Part shown: positions 34,239 to 42,297 of the stretch, in pieces
Layout of the letters: each line of letters starts with the position of its first letter
Numbering within the stretch: the stretch's first letter is position 1
Assembly: GCF_013410375.1 (NCBI RefSeq)
Contig: NZ_JACCFL010000001.1
Span: 372,001 to 436,000 of the forward strand
DNA: 64,000 nt
Direction: 5' to 3'
DNA from: Leifsonia shinshuensis
Lineage (GTDB): Bacteria > Actinomycetota > Actinomycetes > Actinomycetales > Microbacteriaceae
Program-made: the position numbers and the translations under genes
Notes under the pieces: generated by a model
Databases searched by the model: none
Told to the model about the DNA's origin: nothing
Seen by the model: only the letters and a program-made list of their open reading frames with translations

Positions 34239-35029
34239 CCGTCACGGACGCGATCGGCCGGATCGCCCAGATCCAGGCGACCATCGCACAGCTCGACGGC
34301 GTCGGGACGACGGCGCCGGCCTCCACCGCGACCGCCGCGGCCACGTCGAACACGACGTCCGCGGACTTCGCGAACGCGCTCGCCGGCGCGCTCGGCAGCA
34401 CAGGGGTCGGTTCGACCGGCTCCACCGGGACGGTGACCGGCGCGGACGTCGTCGCCGACGCGAAGAAGTACCTCGGCGTCCCGTACGTGTTCGGCGGCAC
34501 CAGCTCCTCCGGGCTGGACTGCTCCGGGCTCGTGCAGCGCGTCTACAAGGACCTCGGGATCGACCTCCCGCGCCTCGTTTCCGGCCAGGGGAAGATGGGC
34601 ACCGAGGTGCCGTCGCTCGCGCAGGCCCAGCCGGGCGACCTGATCGTGACCAACGGCGGCGAGCACATCGTCATCTACGCCGGGAACGGCAAGGTCATCC
34701 ACGCGCCGAGCGAGGGCCGCAACGTCAGCCTGGTCGACAACTGGATGAAGGACTCCGACATCGTGACGATCCGGCGGATCGTGCCGCAGGCGACCGCGGC
34801 GCCCGCAGGCACGTCGGCGTCGGCGCTGTCGGCGGCGTTGGCGGGGATGTCGGGGGTGTCGGGTCTGTCCGGGCTCTCTGGCCTGTCCGGGCTCTCTGGC
34901 CTGGCCGGACTCTCTGGCCTGTCCGGGCTCTCTGGCCTGGCCTCCTCCGGCGGGACGTCGGCCGCGTCGTCGCAGGCGGACATGCTGCGCGCGATGTTCG
35001 CCTCGCTCCTGCAGGGAGGCTTGCAGTGA
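34235..35029 (+). CDS. NlpC/P60 (C40) peptidase of the flagellar operon
   Basis: The 264-residue protein has an N-terminal coiled region (1-40, VTDAIGRIAQIQATIAQLDG) and an Ala/Ser/Thr linker. The NlpC/P60 domain spans about 70-180: catalytic Cys in GLDCSGLVQRVY (near 92) and His in GEHIVIYAGNGKVIHAP (near 143). It ends with LSGLSG repeats (about 206-236) encoded by an 18-bp tandem repeat. No signal peptide is present, so export would be through the flagellar apparatus. Its place between fliJ and fliK is where a wall-opening enzyme such as FlgJ is needed. Confidence 0.85.
   Translation: MTVTDAIGRIAQIQATIAQLDGVGTTAPASTATAAATSNTTSADFANALAGALGSTGVGSTGSTGTVTGADVVADAKKYLGVPYVFGGTSSSGLDCSGLVQRVYKDLGIDLPRLVSGQGKMGTEVPSLAQAQPGDLIVTNGGEHIVIYAGNGKVIHAPSEGRNVSLVDNWMKDSDIVTIRRIVPQATAAPAGTSASALSAALAGMSGVSGLSGLSGLSGLSGLAGLSGLSGLSGLASSGGTSAASSQADMLRAMFASLLQGGLQ
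34865..34936 (+). repeat. 18-bp coding tandem repeat (LSGLSG)
   Basis: Four 18-bp units begin at 34865, 34883, 34901 and 34919, each close to CTGTCCGGGCTCTCTGGC. The third differs at two bases. Because the unit is a multiple of three, slippage changes linker length without breaking the frame. Confidence 0.9.
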
Positions 35030-36543
35030 CCCCGGGGACCGTGACGGCGCCGGCCGTGTCCGCGCCCGCGCAGCCCGCGGGCGGGACGCGCGCGAAGGCC
35101 GGGGGAGGAGAAGCGTTCGAGGCGTTCCTCACCGGCGCGTCGAACGCGCACGCCGACTCCGCACCGGCCGCCCGCGACAACGGTGCGCACGCCCGGAGGC
35201 CGAACGCGGGCAGCGGCGACCGCGTGCACCGCGAGACCGGGCAGCGGACCGATGCGGGGAGCACGGGACGACCGGACGAGAAGGCCGTCGACGCCACTGC
35301 GGCCACGGCCTCCGCAACGGGGCCGTCGGCCGACGCCGCACCGGTCGTCGCCTCCGATCCCGCCCAGGCGCTCGCCGCCGCCGCGCAGACCGCGCTGAAC
35401 GCGCCCGCCGCCGCGGGTGCGGGCGCTGTCGCGTCCAGCACGGCCGCGCCGACGGCCGCGAGCCCGTCGCCGTCCGGCACGGGGTCGGCACCGCTTCCTC
35501 CTGTCGCGACGGCGGCGGCGACCGTGCCGAGCGCGGTCTCGGCGCCGGTGGTCCCGGCCGGTCCGCAGGCCGTGCCGCTCACTCCGAAGGCGGCCGCACC
35601 GGCGTCCCTCGCCAGCGCTCCGGCCGCTCCCGCCGCGTCTCCGGCGCCTGAAGCTGCGCCGGCGGCAGCGGTCCCGGTCGTGATCGCGCCGGCGTCCGCG
35701 GGCGCCCCCGCAGCGCAGGCGGCGACCGACAGCGCCGCCGTCGCCGTCGAGCCCGCTGCCGCCCCGCAGCCGGGCCGCCCCGCTCGTCCCGCCGCTCTCC
35801 AGGAGGCGCCGGCGCTGCCCGCGGCCTCGGCGCCCGCAGCGGAAACCGCCGCCGCCGCGACCGCGCGACCGGTCGTCGCCGCGGGCTTCGCCGCCGGCGC
35901 GCAAGACAGGCCGGGAACGGGCCAGACCGCACCGGAAGCAGCCGCAGCCGACCCCGTGCCGACGTCCGCGCCGGCCACAGTCGCCTCGGCCGTCCCGCCG
36001 GCCCCGGTGGCGCCGACCATCACCGCCTCCAGCGTTCCCGCCTCCGCCACCGCGGCCTCCACCTCGCAGACCCCGAACGCGCAGACCCTCAACACGCAGC
36101 TGGCGCGCCCGGTGTTCACCCTCGCGGCCGCCGGCCGGGGCGAGCACGTCATGACCGTCCACGTCACCCCGGACAACCTGGGGCCGGTCACCGTCCGCGC
36201 GCACGTCGGCGCGGAGGGTGTGCGGGTCGAGTTGTTCGCCCCGACGGACGCCGGCCGCGACGCGCTGCGCGCGATCCTCCCCGACCTCCGGCGGGACCTG
36301 GGCAGCACCGGCCTGACCGGCACGCTCGACCTCTCGTCGCAGAACCAGCCCGCCCCGCAGCACCAGCCGGGCCAGGCGGGACAGCCCGGCGGCCAGACCC
36401 CGGATGGGCGCGCCGCGTCCGACGGGCGACGGGCGCCGGACGGACGCTCGTCCTCCTCCCGCGGCGACGGTCCGGAGACCGCCGCCGACCGCATCCGCCC
36501 CGCTCCCGACGGGTCCGCCCACTCGATCGACCTCATCGTCTAG
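35026..36543 (+). CDS. fliK: Flagellar hook-length control protein FliK
   Basis: This 505-residue protein is mostly Ala/Pro/Thr-rich and disordered (about 60-350), the molecular ruler part. The FliK C-terminal domain (about 355-430) is clear: VMTVHVTPDNLGPVTVRAHV, then GVRVELFAPTDAGRDALRAI. This domain switches FlhB specificity from hook to filament. GTG at 35026 overlaps the NlpC/P60 stop. The tail is Gly/Gln/Arg-rich. Confidence 0.88.
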   Translation: MTPGTVTAPAVSAPAQPAGGTRAKAGGGEAFEAFLTGASNAHADSAPAARDNGAHARRPNAGSGDRVHRETGQRTDAGSTGRPDEKAVDATAATASATGPSADAAPVVASDPAQALAAAAQTALNAPAAAGAGAVASSTAAPTAASPSPSGTGSAPLPPVATAAATVPSAVSAPVVPAGPQAVPLTPKAAAPASLASAPAAPAASPAPEAAPAAAVPVVIAPASAGAPAAQAATDSAAVAVEPAAAPQPGRPARPAALQEAPALPAASAPAAETAAAATARPVVAAGFAAGAQDRPGTGQTAPEAAAADPVPTSAPATVASAVPPAPVAPTITASSVPASATAASTSQTPNAQTLNTQLARPVFTLAAAGRGEHVMTVHVTPDNLGPVTVRAHVGAEGVRVELFAPTDAGRDALRAILPDLRRDLGSTGLTGTLDLSSQNQPAPQHQPGQAGQPGGQTPDGRAASDGRRAPDGRSSSSRGDGPETAADRIRPAPDGSAHSIDLIV

Positions 36544-36559
36544 ACCGAAAGGAGCCACC

Positions 36560-36997
36560 GTGGCCGTCGACCCCGTCACCGGAACCGACTCAACGTCCAC
36601 CAGCGGCATCTACTCCACGCCGCCGACCAGGACGCCCAAGCAGTCGCTCGACAGCGAGGCGTTCATGCAGCTGCTAGTCACGCAGCTGCGCAACCAGGAC
36701 CCGAGCTCGCCGATGGACACCAACCAGATGATCTCGCAGACCACGCAGCTCGCCATGATGGAGAAGCTCACGAGCCTGGACTCCACCAACCAGGAGAGCT
36801 TCGCGCTGCAGATGCGCACCTCCGCCGCCGCCCTGATCGGGCACACCGTCAGCTACCTCGACAAGAACGGCGACACCCAGACCGGTCTCGCGTCCTCCGT
36901 CTCGTACGCCGGGCCGGTCCCGATCGTCAGCGTCGGCGACCAGAAGATCAACCTCGACTCCATCCTCGGCGTGGTCACCCCGGCGACGACCGCCTGA
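36560..36997 (+). CDS. flgD: Flagellar hook capping protein FlgD
   Basis: The 145-residue protein contains the FlgD N-terminal motif LDSEAFMQLLVTQLRNQDPS, then PMDTNQMISQTTQLAMMEKL (about 30-70). The C-terminal Ig/Tudor-like part of larger FlgD proteins is mostly missing, as in other short Gram-positive FlgD. GTG at 36560 has AAAGGAG 9 nt upstream. It scaffolds hook growth and is followed by flgE after 37 nt. Confidence 0.92.
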   Translation: MAVDPVTGTDSTSTSGIYSTPPTRTPKQSLDSEAFMQLLVTQLRNQDPSSPMDTNQMISQTTQLAMMEKLTSLDSTNQESFALQMRTSAAALIGHTVSYLDKNGDTQTGLASSVSYAGPVPIVSVGDQKINLDSILGVVTPATTA

Positions 36998-37034
36998 CCC
37001 CGCCACCGACGACTTCTCACAGAAAGGCAGCATC

Positions 37035-38207
37035 ATGCTCCGCTCCCTCTACTCCGGAATCTCCGGCCTCCGCTCGCACCAGACCATGCTCGACGTCACC
37101 GGCAACAACATCGCCAACGTCAACACGACCGCCTTCAAGGGCTCGGCCGTGCAGTTCCAGGACACCCTTTCCCAGCTCGTGCAGGGCGCCACCGGCCCCG
37201 GCGCGCAGGCCGGCGGCACCAACCCGGCCCAGATCGGCCTCGGCGTGCTGGTCGCCGGGATCTCCACCAACTTCACCCAGGGCGCCGCGCAGGCGACCGG
37301 CCGCTCGACCGACATGATGATCAACGGCGACGGCTTCTTCGTCACCAAGTCCGGCGGCGAGACGGTCTACACGCGCGCCGGCTCGTTCGACCCGGACGCC
37401 CTCGGCCGGCTGGTCGGCCCGGGCGGGGCGATCCTGCAGGGCTGGAACGCGGTCAACGGCGTCATCCAGCAGGGCGGCGCGCTCAGCGACGTCACCATCC
37501 CGCTGAAGGCGGTCACCCCGGCCACCGCGACCACGGCCGGCACGGTCAACGGCAATCTCCCGTCGGACGCCGCGACCGGCGACTCGCTCGTGCGCGACGT
37601 GTCGGTGTACGACGCCACCGGCGCCGCGCGGAAGCTGACGCTCACCTTCACCAAGACCGCCGCCGGCTGGGACGTCGCCGGCGCCGACGCCAACGGGGCC
37701 ACGGCCAACGGCACGCTCGCCTTCACCAACGGCGTGCTGACCGGCGGCGGCACCCTCGCGGTCGGCGGGGTGAACGTGGACCTGTCCACGGTGACCGGCT
37801 ACGCGGGCCTCACGACGGTGGCGTTCAAGGACCAGAACGGCAGCGCGGCCGGCACGCTCCAGTCGTTCTCGCTCTCCAAGGACGGCACGATCATCGGCCT
37901 GTTCTCGAACGGCGACAAGCAGGCCGTCGGCCGCATCGCCCTGGCCACCTTCGTCAACCCCGGCGGCCTGGAGAAGGCGGGCGGCTCGGAGTACCGGGCG
38001 ACCGTCAACTCCGGCGCGGCCCAGCTCGGCGCCCCCGGCCAGGACGGCCTCGGCTCCCTCCAGGGCGGCTCCCTGGAGATGTCGAACGTGGACCTGTCGC
38101 AGGAGTTCACCAACCTGATCGTCGCCCAGCGCGGCTTCCAGGCGAACGCCCGCATCATCACCACATCGGACGAGGTGCTGCAGGAGTTGACGAACCTGAA
38201 GCGCTGA
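37035..38207 (+). CDS. flgE: Flagellar hook protein FlgE
   Basis: The 390-residue protein starts MLRSLYSGISGLRSHQTMLD with VTGNNIANVNTTAFKGSAVQ near 21-40. The middle contains RSTDMMINGDGFFVTKSGGE and the end LIVAQRGFQANARIITTSDE. It forms the hook. It is the last gene of the flgB operon, followed by a terminator at 38253. It is the only FlgE/FlgF/FlgG-type protein in the window. Confidence 0.95.
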   Translation: MLRSLYSGISGLRSHQTMLDVTGNNIANVNTTAFKGSAVQFQDTLSQLVQGATGPGAQAGGTNPAQIGLGVLVAGISTNFTQGAAQATGRSTDMMINGDGFFVTKSGGETVYTRAGSFDPDALGRLVGPGGAILQGWNAVNGVIQQGGALSDVTIPLKAVTPATATTAGTVNGNLPSDAATGDSLVRDVSVYDATGAARKLTLTFTKTAAGWDVAGADANGATANGTLAFTNGVLTGGGTLAVGGVNVDLSTVTGYAGLTTVAFKDQNGSAAGTLQSFSLSKDGTIIGLFSNGDKQAVGRIALATFVNPGGLEKAGGSEYRATVNSGAAQLGAPGQDGLGSLQGGSLEMSNVDLSQEFTNLIVAQRGFQANARIITTSDEVLQELTNLKR

Positions 38208-38252
38208 AAGGTCGGGACTCTTAACTGTCTCTTAGGCTGGCTATTCAACAGG

Positions 38253-38278
38253 GGGCTTTCGGTGAACGCCGGAAGCCC
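38253..38278. terminator. Terminator after flgE
   Basis: GGGCTTTCGG (38253-38262) pairs with CCGGAAGCCC (38269-38278) with one mismatch (U-G wobble on the plus-strand RNA equivalent) and a 6-nt loop, followed by TTCTGTCTT. It lies between flgE and the convergent ECF sigma gene and may serve both. Confidence 0.8.
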
Positions 38279-38289
38279 TTCTGTCTTGC

Positions 38290-38919
38290 CTACGTCCCGC
38301 TGGAGACGCTGCCAGAGTGGCGCAGACCCGCTGTTCCTTCAGCGTCGTTCGACTCGCCTGATGTGAGCGGGGCAACCTCAGAGAATCGATCGCTGCCCGA
38401 CGAGGGCGTTCCCTCCTCGAGCCGAGCCCGCAGAGCAGTTCGAGCTCTGCTGTAACGGCTACGGATCGTTCCGGCCGGGCGACCGAGGTGTTGAGCGATC
38501 TCCAGCAATGTGAACCCGTCCCAATGTAGGAGCCGGATGATTTCCGAGTCGATGGGAGCAAGTTCTGCCAGCGCGAGGGAGAGTTCACTGTCGTGTGGCG
38601 AGGCGGCGGGAGCTGCCTCGCGTTCCATGCGCAGCCGCTCGGCGAGAGCATGGCGTCGAATGTTGCCGCGATGGTAGGTCGAGAGTACGCGGCGAGCCAC
38701 TCCGAACAGCCACATCCGTGCAGCCTGGTCGTCGGCTGGCAGGGAAGCAGCCCGGCGCCACGCCACAAGCAGTGTCTCACCCAGCAGATCGGGTGCGTCT
38801 GAAGGCGGGGTTCGGCGTTCGAAGTACGCCACGAGGGCGGGCGCTTCCCGTCTGATTACCTCCTCCGCCCGCGCCTGTGCCGCTTTCCCGGACGCTGCTG
38901 AGGTCAGGGCTGCACTCAC
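38290..38919 (-). CDS. ECF-type RNA polymerase sigma factor
   Basis: The 209-residue protein has sigma region 2 (DLLGETLLVAWRRAASLPAD; MWLFGVARRVLSTYHRGNIR, about 43-90). Region 4 is LLEIAQHLGRPAGTIRSRYS (about 143-162), preceded by LAPIDSEIIRLLHWDGF. The last 40 residues are polar. GTG at 38919 overlaps the stop of the upstream membrane-protein gene (GTGA), so the pair is translationally coupled. GC content looks lower than in the adjacent flagellar genes, which suggests acquisition. Confidence 0.88.
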   Translation of the reverse strand: MSAALTSAASGKAAQARAEEVIRREAPALVAYFERRTPPSDAPDLLGETLLVAWRRAASLPADDQAARMWLFGVARRVLSTYHRGNIRRHALAERLRMEREAAPAASPHDSELSLALAELAPIDSEIIRLLHWDGFTLLEIAQHLGRPAGTIRSRYSRARTALRARLEEGTPSSGSDRFSEVAPLTSGESNDAEGTAGLRHSGSVSSGT

Positions 38920-39527
38920 TGGGATGCCTTCATATCGTCGGAGCACACCGTGCTGAAGGACGTCAGGTGCGGTTCTCCGGCCGCCCAAGGATGGCCCGGA
39001 GGGGGAGTGCCCCAGGTGAGTCCGGGAACTATGCGTCCGAAGTCGTCGAGTAGTTGTGCCTGCTTCGCGTCTCCTTCGGTCGCGTCGCTGGCAGGAAAAG
39101 CCTGGATGCGCGCGTTCACCCGTGCCGCGAACTCTGCAGGGTCGGCATGTGACCAGTAGCTGTTCACCGCTGTTGTTTGTTCTGGAGTGAGCCCGCCGAA
39201 GTCCACCCAGATCTTGCACTGCTCGCCATGATCGGTTGGACCCACCGGAATGTACGAAAGGCCCTCAGCGGTCCTGACCGTCCCTTCGTCGAGTGTCTCG
39301 AAAGGCGGGACGGACAGCAGGTACGTGTCCAGGTCGGTGAACGCCGCCAAGGCGCCACCCAACACGATCACGCCAGCAGTGACACCTATGATGACTCGCT
39401 TGCGGCGGACGCGTCGAGCGGTCGTCGGCTGGGCAAACACTTCGTCGATCACGACGTCCAGCGACGCCGGGTTGGATCTCGCCGGATCTCCGAGAGCGAG
39501 CCGGCGATCGAGTTCCTGGTCATCCAC
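38916..39527 (-). CDS. Single-pass membrane protein, probable partner of the ECF sigma
   Basis: The 203-residue protein has a charged cytoplasmic N-terminus (about 1-45, MDDQELDRRLALGDPARSNP). One membrane helix follows (about 46-65, VIIGVTAGVIVLGGALAAFT), then an extracytoplasmic domain with two cysteines (EQCKIW and TVCSDD) that may pair. I recognise no family. Its position directly upstream of and overlapping an ECF sigma gene suggests an anti-sigma or sensor role; the usual order is sigma first, so this is inference. Confidence 0.68.
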   Translation of the reverse strand: MDDQELDRRLALGDPARSNPASLDVVIDEVFAQPTTARRVRRKRVIIGVTAGVIVLGGALAAFTDLDTYLLSVPPFETLDEGTVRTAEGLSYIPVGPTDHGEQCKIWVDFGGLTPEQTTAVNSYWSHADPAEFAARVNARIQAFPASDATEGDAKQAQLLDDFGRIVPGLTWGTPPPGHPWAAGEPHLTSFSTVCSDDMKASQ

Positions 39528-39850
39528 ATTGCCTCCCTGTTCACTTAGCTCATGGCCGGCCGCGGTGAAAGTGTTGCATCAGCGTCAAGAAATATTCGAA
39601 CGCGACACCTCGACCATCCGGAGTCCTCCCGGGTGCAGCCGTTGAGATGCCTACTTCGTCATCCGCGAAGCCGCCGCAGTTCCTCGGCTGGCGGCGACGG
39701 GCTCCTCATCTATCGAGACAGTGATGGACGGCTTTGCGACGACCGCGGTCCTCGGCGGGTGAGACACCCGAACGGCGCGGCGACTGTAGAGACACCCCAT
39801 GGTTCCCGCCAGAAGCGTTAAGCTCTCGCGGCGTCCGCTAGCGTCGGACC
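39528..39850. other. Intergenic region, no gene seen
   Basis: These 323 bp separate the divergent membrane-protein gene and the TmrB-like gene. Base composition is mixed and lower in GC than the flagellar genes. GAGACACCC-like words recur at about 39762 and 39790, but I see no strong hairpin, promoter consensus or coding frame. It presumably holds both divergent promoters. Confidence 0.5.
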
Positions 39851-40387
39851 GTGATCGTGTGGGTGAACGGGCCGTTCGGTGGGGGCAAGACGACCACCGT
39901 CCGCGCCCTGCTGGAGGCGCGTCCGGACTTCTCTGTGTTCGACACCGAGTAGATCGGCGCGATGCTCGAGGCGCCCCTCCGTCGGAAGCTGCCGGTCGAC
40001 GACTTCCAGGACTGGCCGGCCTGGCGCGCGCTCGTGGTCGCCGCCCTGCTGTCGATCCACGATGCGGTGGGCGGCACGATCGTCGTGCCCCAGACCGTCC
40101 TCGTCGAGGAGTACTGGGACGAGATCGTCGACGGCCTCGCACGCGGCGGCGTCGGGGTCGAGGCCGTCACGCTGGTCGCGGGCCGCGCGGAGCTCGAGGA
40201 GCGGATCCGCGCCGACACGGTCGAGAGCTCGGCCGCCGAGTGGCGGCTCCGGCGCCTCGCCGACTTCGAGACCGCCGAGTGGCTGACGCGCAGGACGAGA
40301 CTCGTGTCGACGGTGGGTCGCTCGCCCGAGCAGGTCGCAGGGCGCATTCTCGACGGCGCGCTGGGAGGTGCAGGCGTCCGCTCCTAG
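39851..40387 (+). pseudogene. TmrB-like P-loop protein with in-frame amber stop
   Basis: One frame runs from GTG 39851 to TAG 40385-40387 (178 codons) but is broken by TAG at 39950-39952, codon 34. The first part, VIVWVNGPFGGGKTTTVRAL then FSVFDTE, holds Walker A. The rest reads IGAMLEAPLRRKLPVDDFQD, then GTIVVPQTVLVEEYWDEI. It matches B. subtilis TmrB (tunicamycin resistance) in motif order and length throughout. A single CAG-to-TAG or similar change would explain the stop. No other damage is visible, so the lesion is recent or the stop is read through. Confidence 0.8.
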
Positions 40388-40721
40388 GGCGCTGCGGCGA
40401 CTCCTCGGCCGTTCAGGGGCCGAGGAGCGCGAGCGGTACGATAGCGACGCCGTCCTGCCGGCGGTAGGCCGCCGAACCGGTGTTGACGATGATCATGTCG
40501 GCGAGCTGATCGCCGAGCTGCTGCTTCAGCCAGAGCAAGTGCCGGGCATCCCTACACTTCCGGCACTTCTCGCGCTACGTTTCCGGAAGATCTCGCGCTA
40601 CATTTCCGGCAGTTCTCGCGCTACATTTCCGGCAGTTCTCGCGCTACATTTCCGGCACTTCTCGCACCGACCTCGCCTCGCCCGCGAACCTCACCCCACC
40701 CACCCCGCGTAGCATCTCAGG
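40388..40721. other. Intergenic region holding a 23-bp tandem repeat
   Basis: This 334-bp gap between the TmrB-like gene and fetB contains five 23-bp units (40552-40666), described separately. The preceding part (40388-40551) shows a possible terminator-like pairing of GGCCG/CGGCC words near 40407-40420. No convincing coding frame is present; the frame through the array is a by-product of its sequence. Confidence 0.6.
40552..40666. repeat. 23-bp tandem repeat, five copies
   Basis: Units start at 40552, 40575, 40598, 40621 and 40644. The common core is CTACATTTCCGGCAG followed by TTCTCGCG. Units 3 and 4 are identical; units 1, 2 and 5 carry one to five changes. There are no spacers between units, and 23 bp is not a codon multiple. 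Confidence 0.9.
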
Positions 40722-41471
40722 ATGCCCATCGTCCGCGAGCTCGCGCCCACTCTCCTCGGGGTCGCGCTTCTCGCGCTGCTGGCGACGGCCGTCCTCGGCG
40801 CGTACCGGGTCCCGCATCGGTGGGCGCCGCTGCTCGCCATCCTGCGCGGGGCTGCGCAGCTCGCCGTCATCAGCGTCGTGCTCTCCGGGGTCATCACGAG
40901 TCCGTGGTGGGTGGCGCTCGCGCTCCTGGTGATGTTCGGCGTCGCCGCCGGCACCGCGACGCGGCGGATCGGGTGGTCTGTCGACCACGGGACCATGATG
41001 GCCGTCGCGATGGCGGCCGGCGTCGTCGTGACCTTCACGATCGTGTTCAGCACCGGGGCGATCGACTTCACCGCGCGGTACGCGCTCGCCATCGGCGGCA
41101 TCGTGATCGGCAACTCGATGAGCATCGCCACGCTCTCCGGGCGGAGGTTCACCGAGGCCGTCGACGACCACTGGGACGAGGTGGAGGGCTGGCTCGCGCT
41201 CGGCGCCTCCCCGCGGCAGTCGACGATCGAGCAGGCGCGCACGGCGGTCTACTCCGCGCTCATCCCCTCGGTCGACCAGACCAAGACGACCGGGCTCGTC
41301 ACGCTGCCCGGTGCGTTCGTCGGGGCCATCTTCGGCGGGGTCTCGCCGCTGGAGGCCGGGCGGTTCCAGGTCGTCGTGCTCGCGGCGATCATGTGCGCCG
41401 GCTCAATCACCGCGGTGATCGTCGCCGCCTGGCTCGCGCCGGTGCGGGTGCGGCCCGCGCGGCTCCGGTAG
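40722..41471 (+). CDS. fetB: FetB-like (UPF0014) ABC transporter permease
   Basis: This 249-residue integral membrane protein has about seven helices. The family motif YALAIGGIVIGNSMSIATLS (about 115-134) and QSTIEQARTAVYSALIPSVDQTKTTGLVTLPGAFVGAIFGG region (about 167-205) identify UPF0014/FetB. In E. coli FetAB exports iron. No FetA ATPase gene is adjacent, so its partner must be elsewhere. It starts at ATG 40722 after the tandem-repeat array. Confidence 0.87.
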   Translation: MPIVRELAPTLLGVALLALLATAVLGAYRVPHRWAPLLAILRGAAQLAVISVVLSGVITSPWWVALALLVMFGVAAGTATRRIGWSVDHGTMMAVAMAAGVVVTFTIVFSTGAIDFTARYALAIGGIVIGNSMSIATLSGRRFTEAVDDHWDEVEGWLALGASPRQSTIEQARTAVYSALIPSVDQTKTTGLVTLPGAFVGAIFGGVSPLEAGRFQVVVLAAIMCAGSITAVIVAAWLAPVRVRPARLR

Positions 41472-41480
41472 CGCGGGCGC

Positions 41481-42296
41481 TCAGCCGGCCGCGGCCGGCG
41501 CGGTCGTCGCCTGAAGCGCCTGCGGGATGAGCGCGCGGATCCGGTCCGGCTGGCTGGACAGCACCACCACGTCCACGCGGCGGTTGACCGCCAGATCCTC
41601 CGCGGTCGCGCCGGTGGCGTTCGCGAGCGGGCGGGCCGAGCCGTACGAGACCGCGGCGATCCGCTCGGCGGGGAAGCCGTCCGCCTCCACCAGCCGCCGG
41701 AGCACGCTCGTCGCGCGCCCGGCGGAGAGCTCCCAGTTCGTCGGGAAGGGAGCGCCGGGCTGGCGGAAGTCGGCGTGGCCCTCGATCGACACCTGGTACT
41801 GCTCCGGCGCCAGCACCGGGCCGATGTCGTCCAGGACGTGGACGGCGGTCGCGCTCAGGTCCGCCTTGTTCGAATCGAAGAACGTCGAGCTGCCGACCAG
41901 GCCGATCGTGAGCCCGCGCGCGTCGATCTTCATCTGGACCGCGTTCTGCAGACCGTCCCGCGTCAGGCTAGCCTGGATGCGGTCCTTCAGCTTCTGCAGG
42001 TTCTGCGCCTCCTGCTGGGCCAGCGCGAAGTCGGTCGTCGAGCCGTTGTCCTTCACGTGCGCCGGGGGGACCACGACGCCGGTCGCCGTGTCGACCTTCT
42101 CCGTCTTCACCTGGCCGAAGCCGGTGGCGAGCGAGTTCTTCAGCTGCTCGAACTTCTTGGCGTCCACCGTCGACATCGCGAACAGCACGATGAACATGCA
42201 CATGAGCACGGTGACCATGTCCATGTAGGAGGCCATCCAGCGCTCCTCGTTCTCGTGCTCCTCCTCTGGCTCGTGCTTGCGACGGCGGGCGGACAC
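41481..42296 (-). CDS. motB: Flagellar motor stator protein MotB
   Basis: The 271-residue protein has a charged N-terminus (HEPEEEHENEERWMAS). A single helix MDMVTVLMCMFIVLFAMSTV (about 25-44) has the proton-path Asp at its start. A C-terminal OmpA-like peptidoglycan-binding domain (about 130-250) includes YQVSIEGHADFRQPGAPFPT and AERIAAVSYGSARPLANATG. It anchors the stator to the wall. GTG at 42296 is 1 nt after the motA stop. Confidence 0.93.
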   Translation of the reverse strand: MSARRRKHEPEEEHENEERWMASYMDMVTVLMCMFIVLFAMSTVDAKKFEQLKNSLATGFGQVKTEKVDTATGVVVPPAHVKDNGSTTDFALAQQEAQNLQKLKDRIQASLTRDGLQNAVQMKIDARGLTIGLVGSSTFFDSNKADLSATAVHVLDDIGPVLAPEQYQVSIEGHADFRQPGAPFPTNWELSAGRATSVLRRLVEADGFPAERIAAVSYGSARPLANATGATAEDLAVNRRVDVVVLSSQPDRIRALIPQALQATTAPAAAG

Positions 42297-42297
42297 G

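Noticed and set aside
40552..40666. CRISPR array
   Set aside because: The 23-bp units abut directly with no unique spacers, and no cas genes are present.
40368..40712. Plus-strand coding frame through the tandem repeat
   Set aside because: The product is a translation of the repeat array and its flank. It lacks a ribosome site and family resemblance, and a 23-bp period cannot encode a regular protein repeat.
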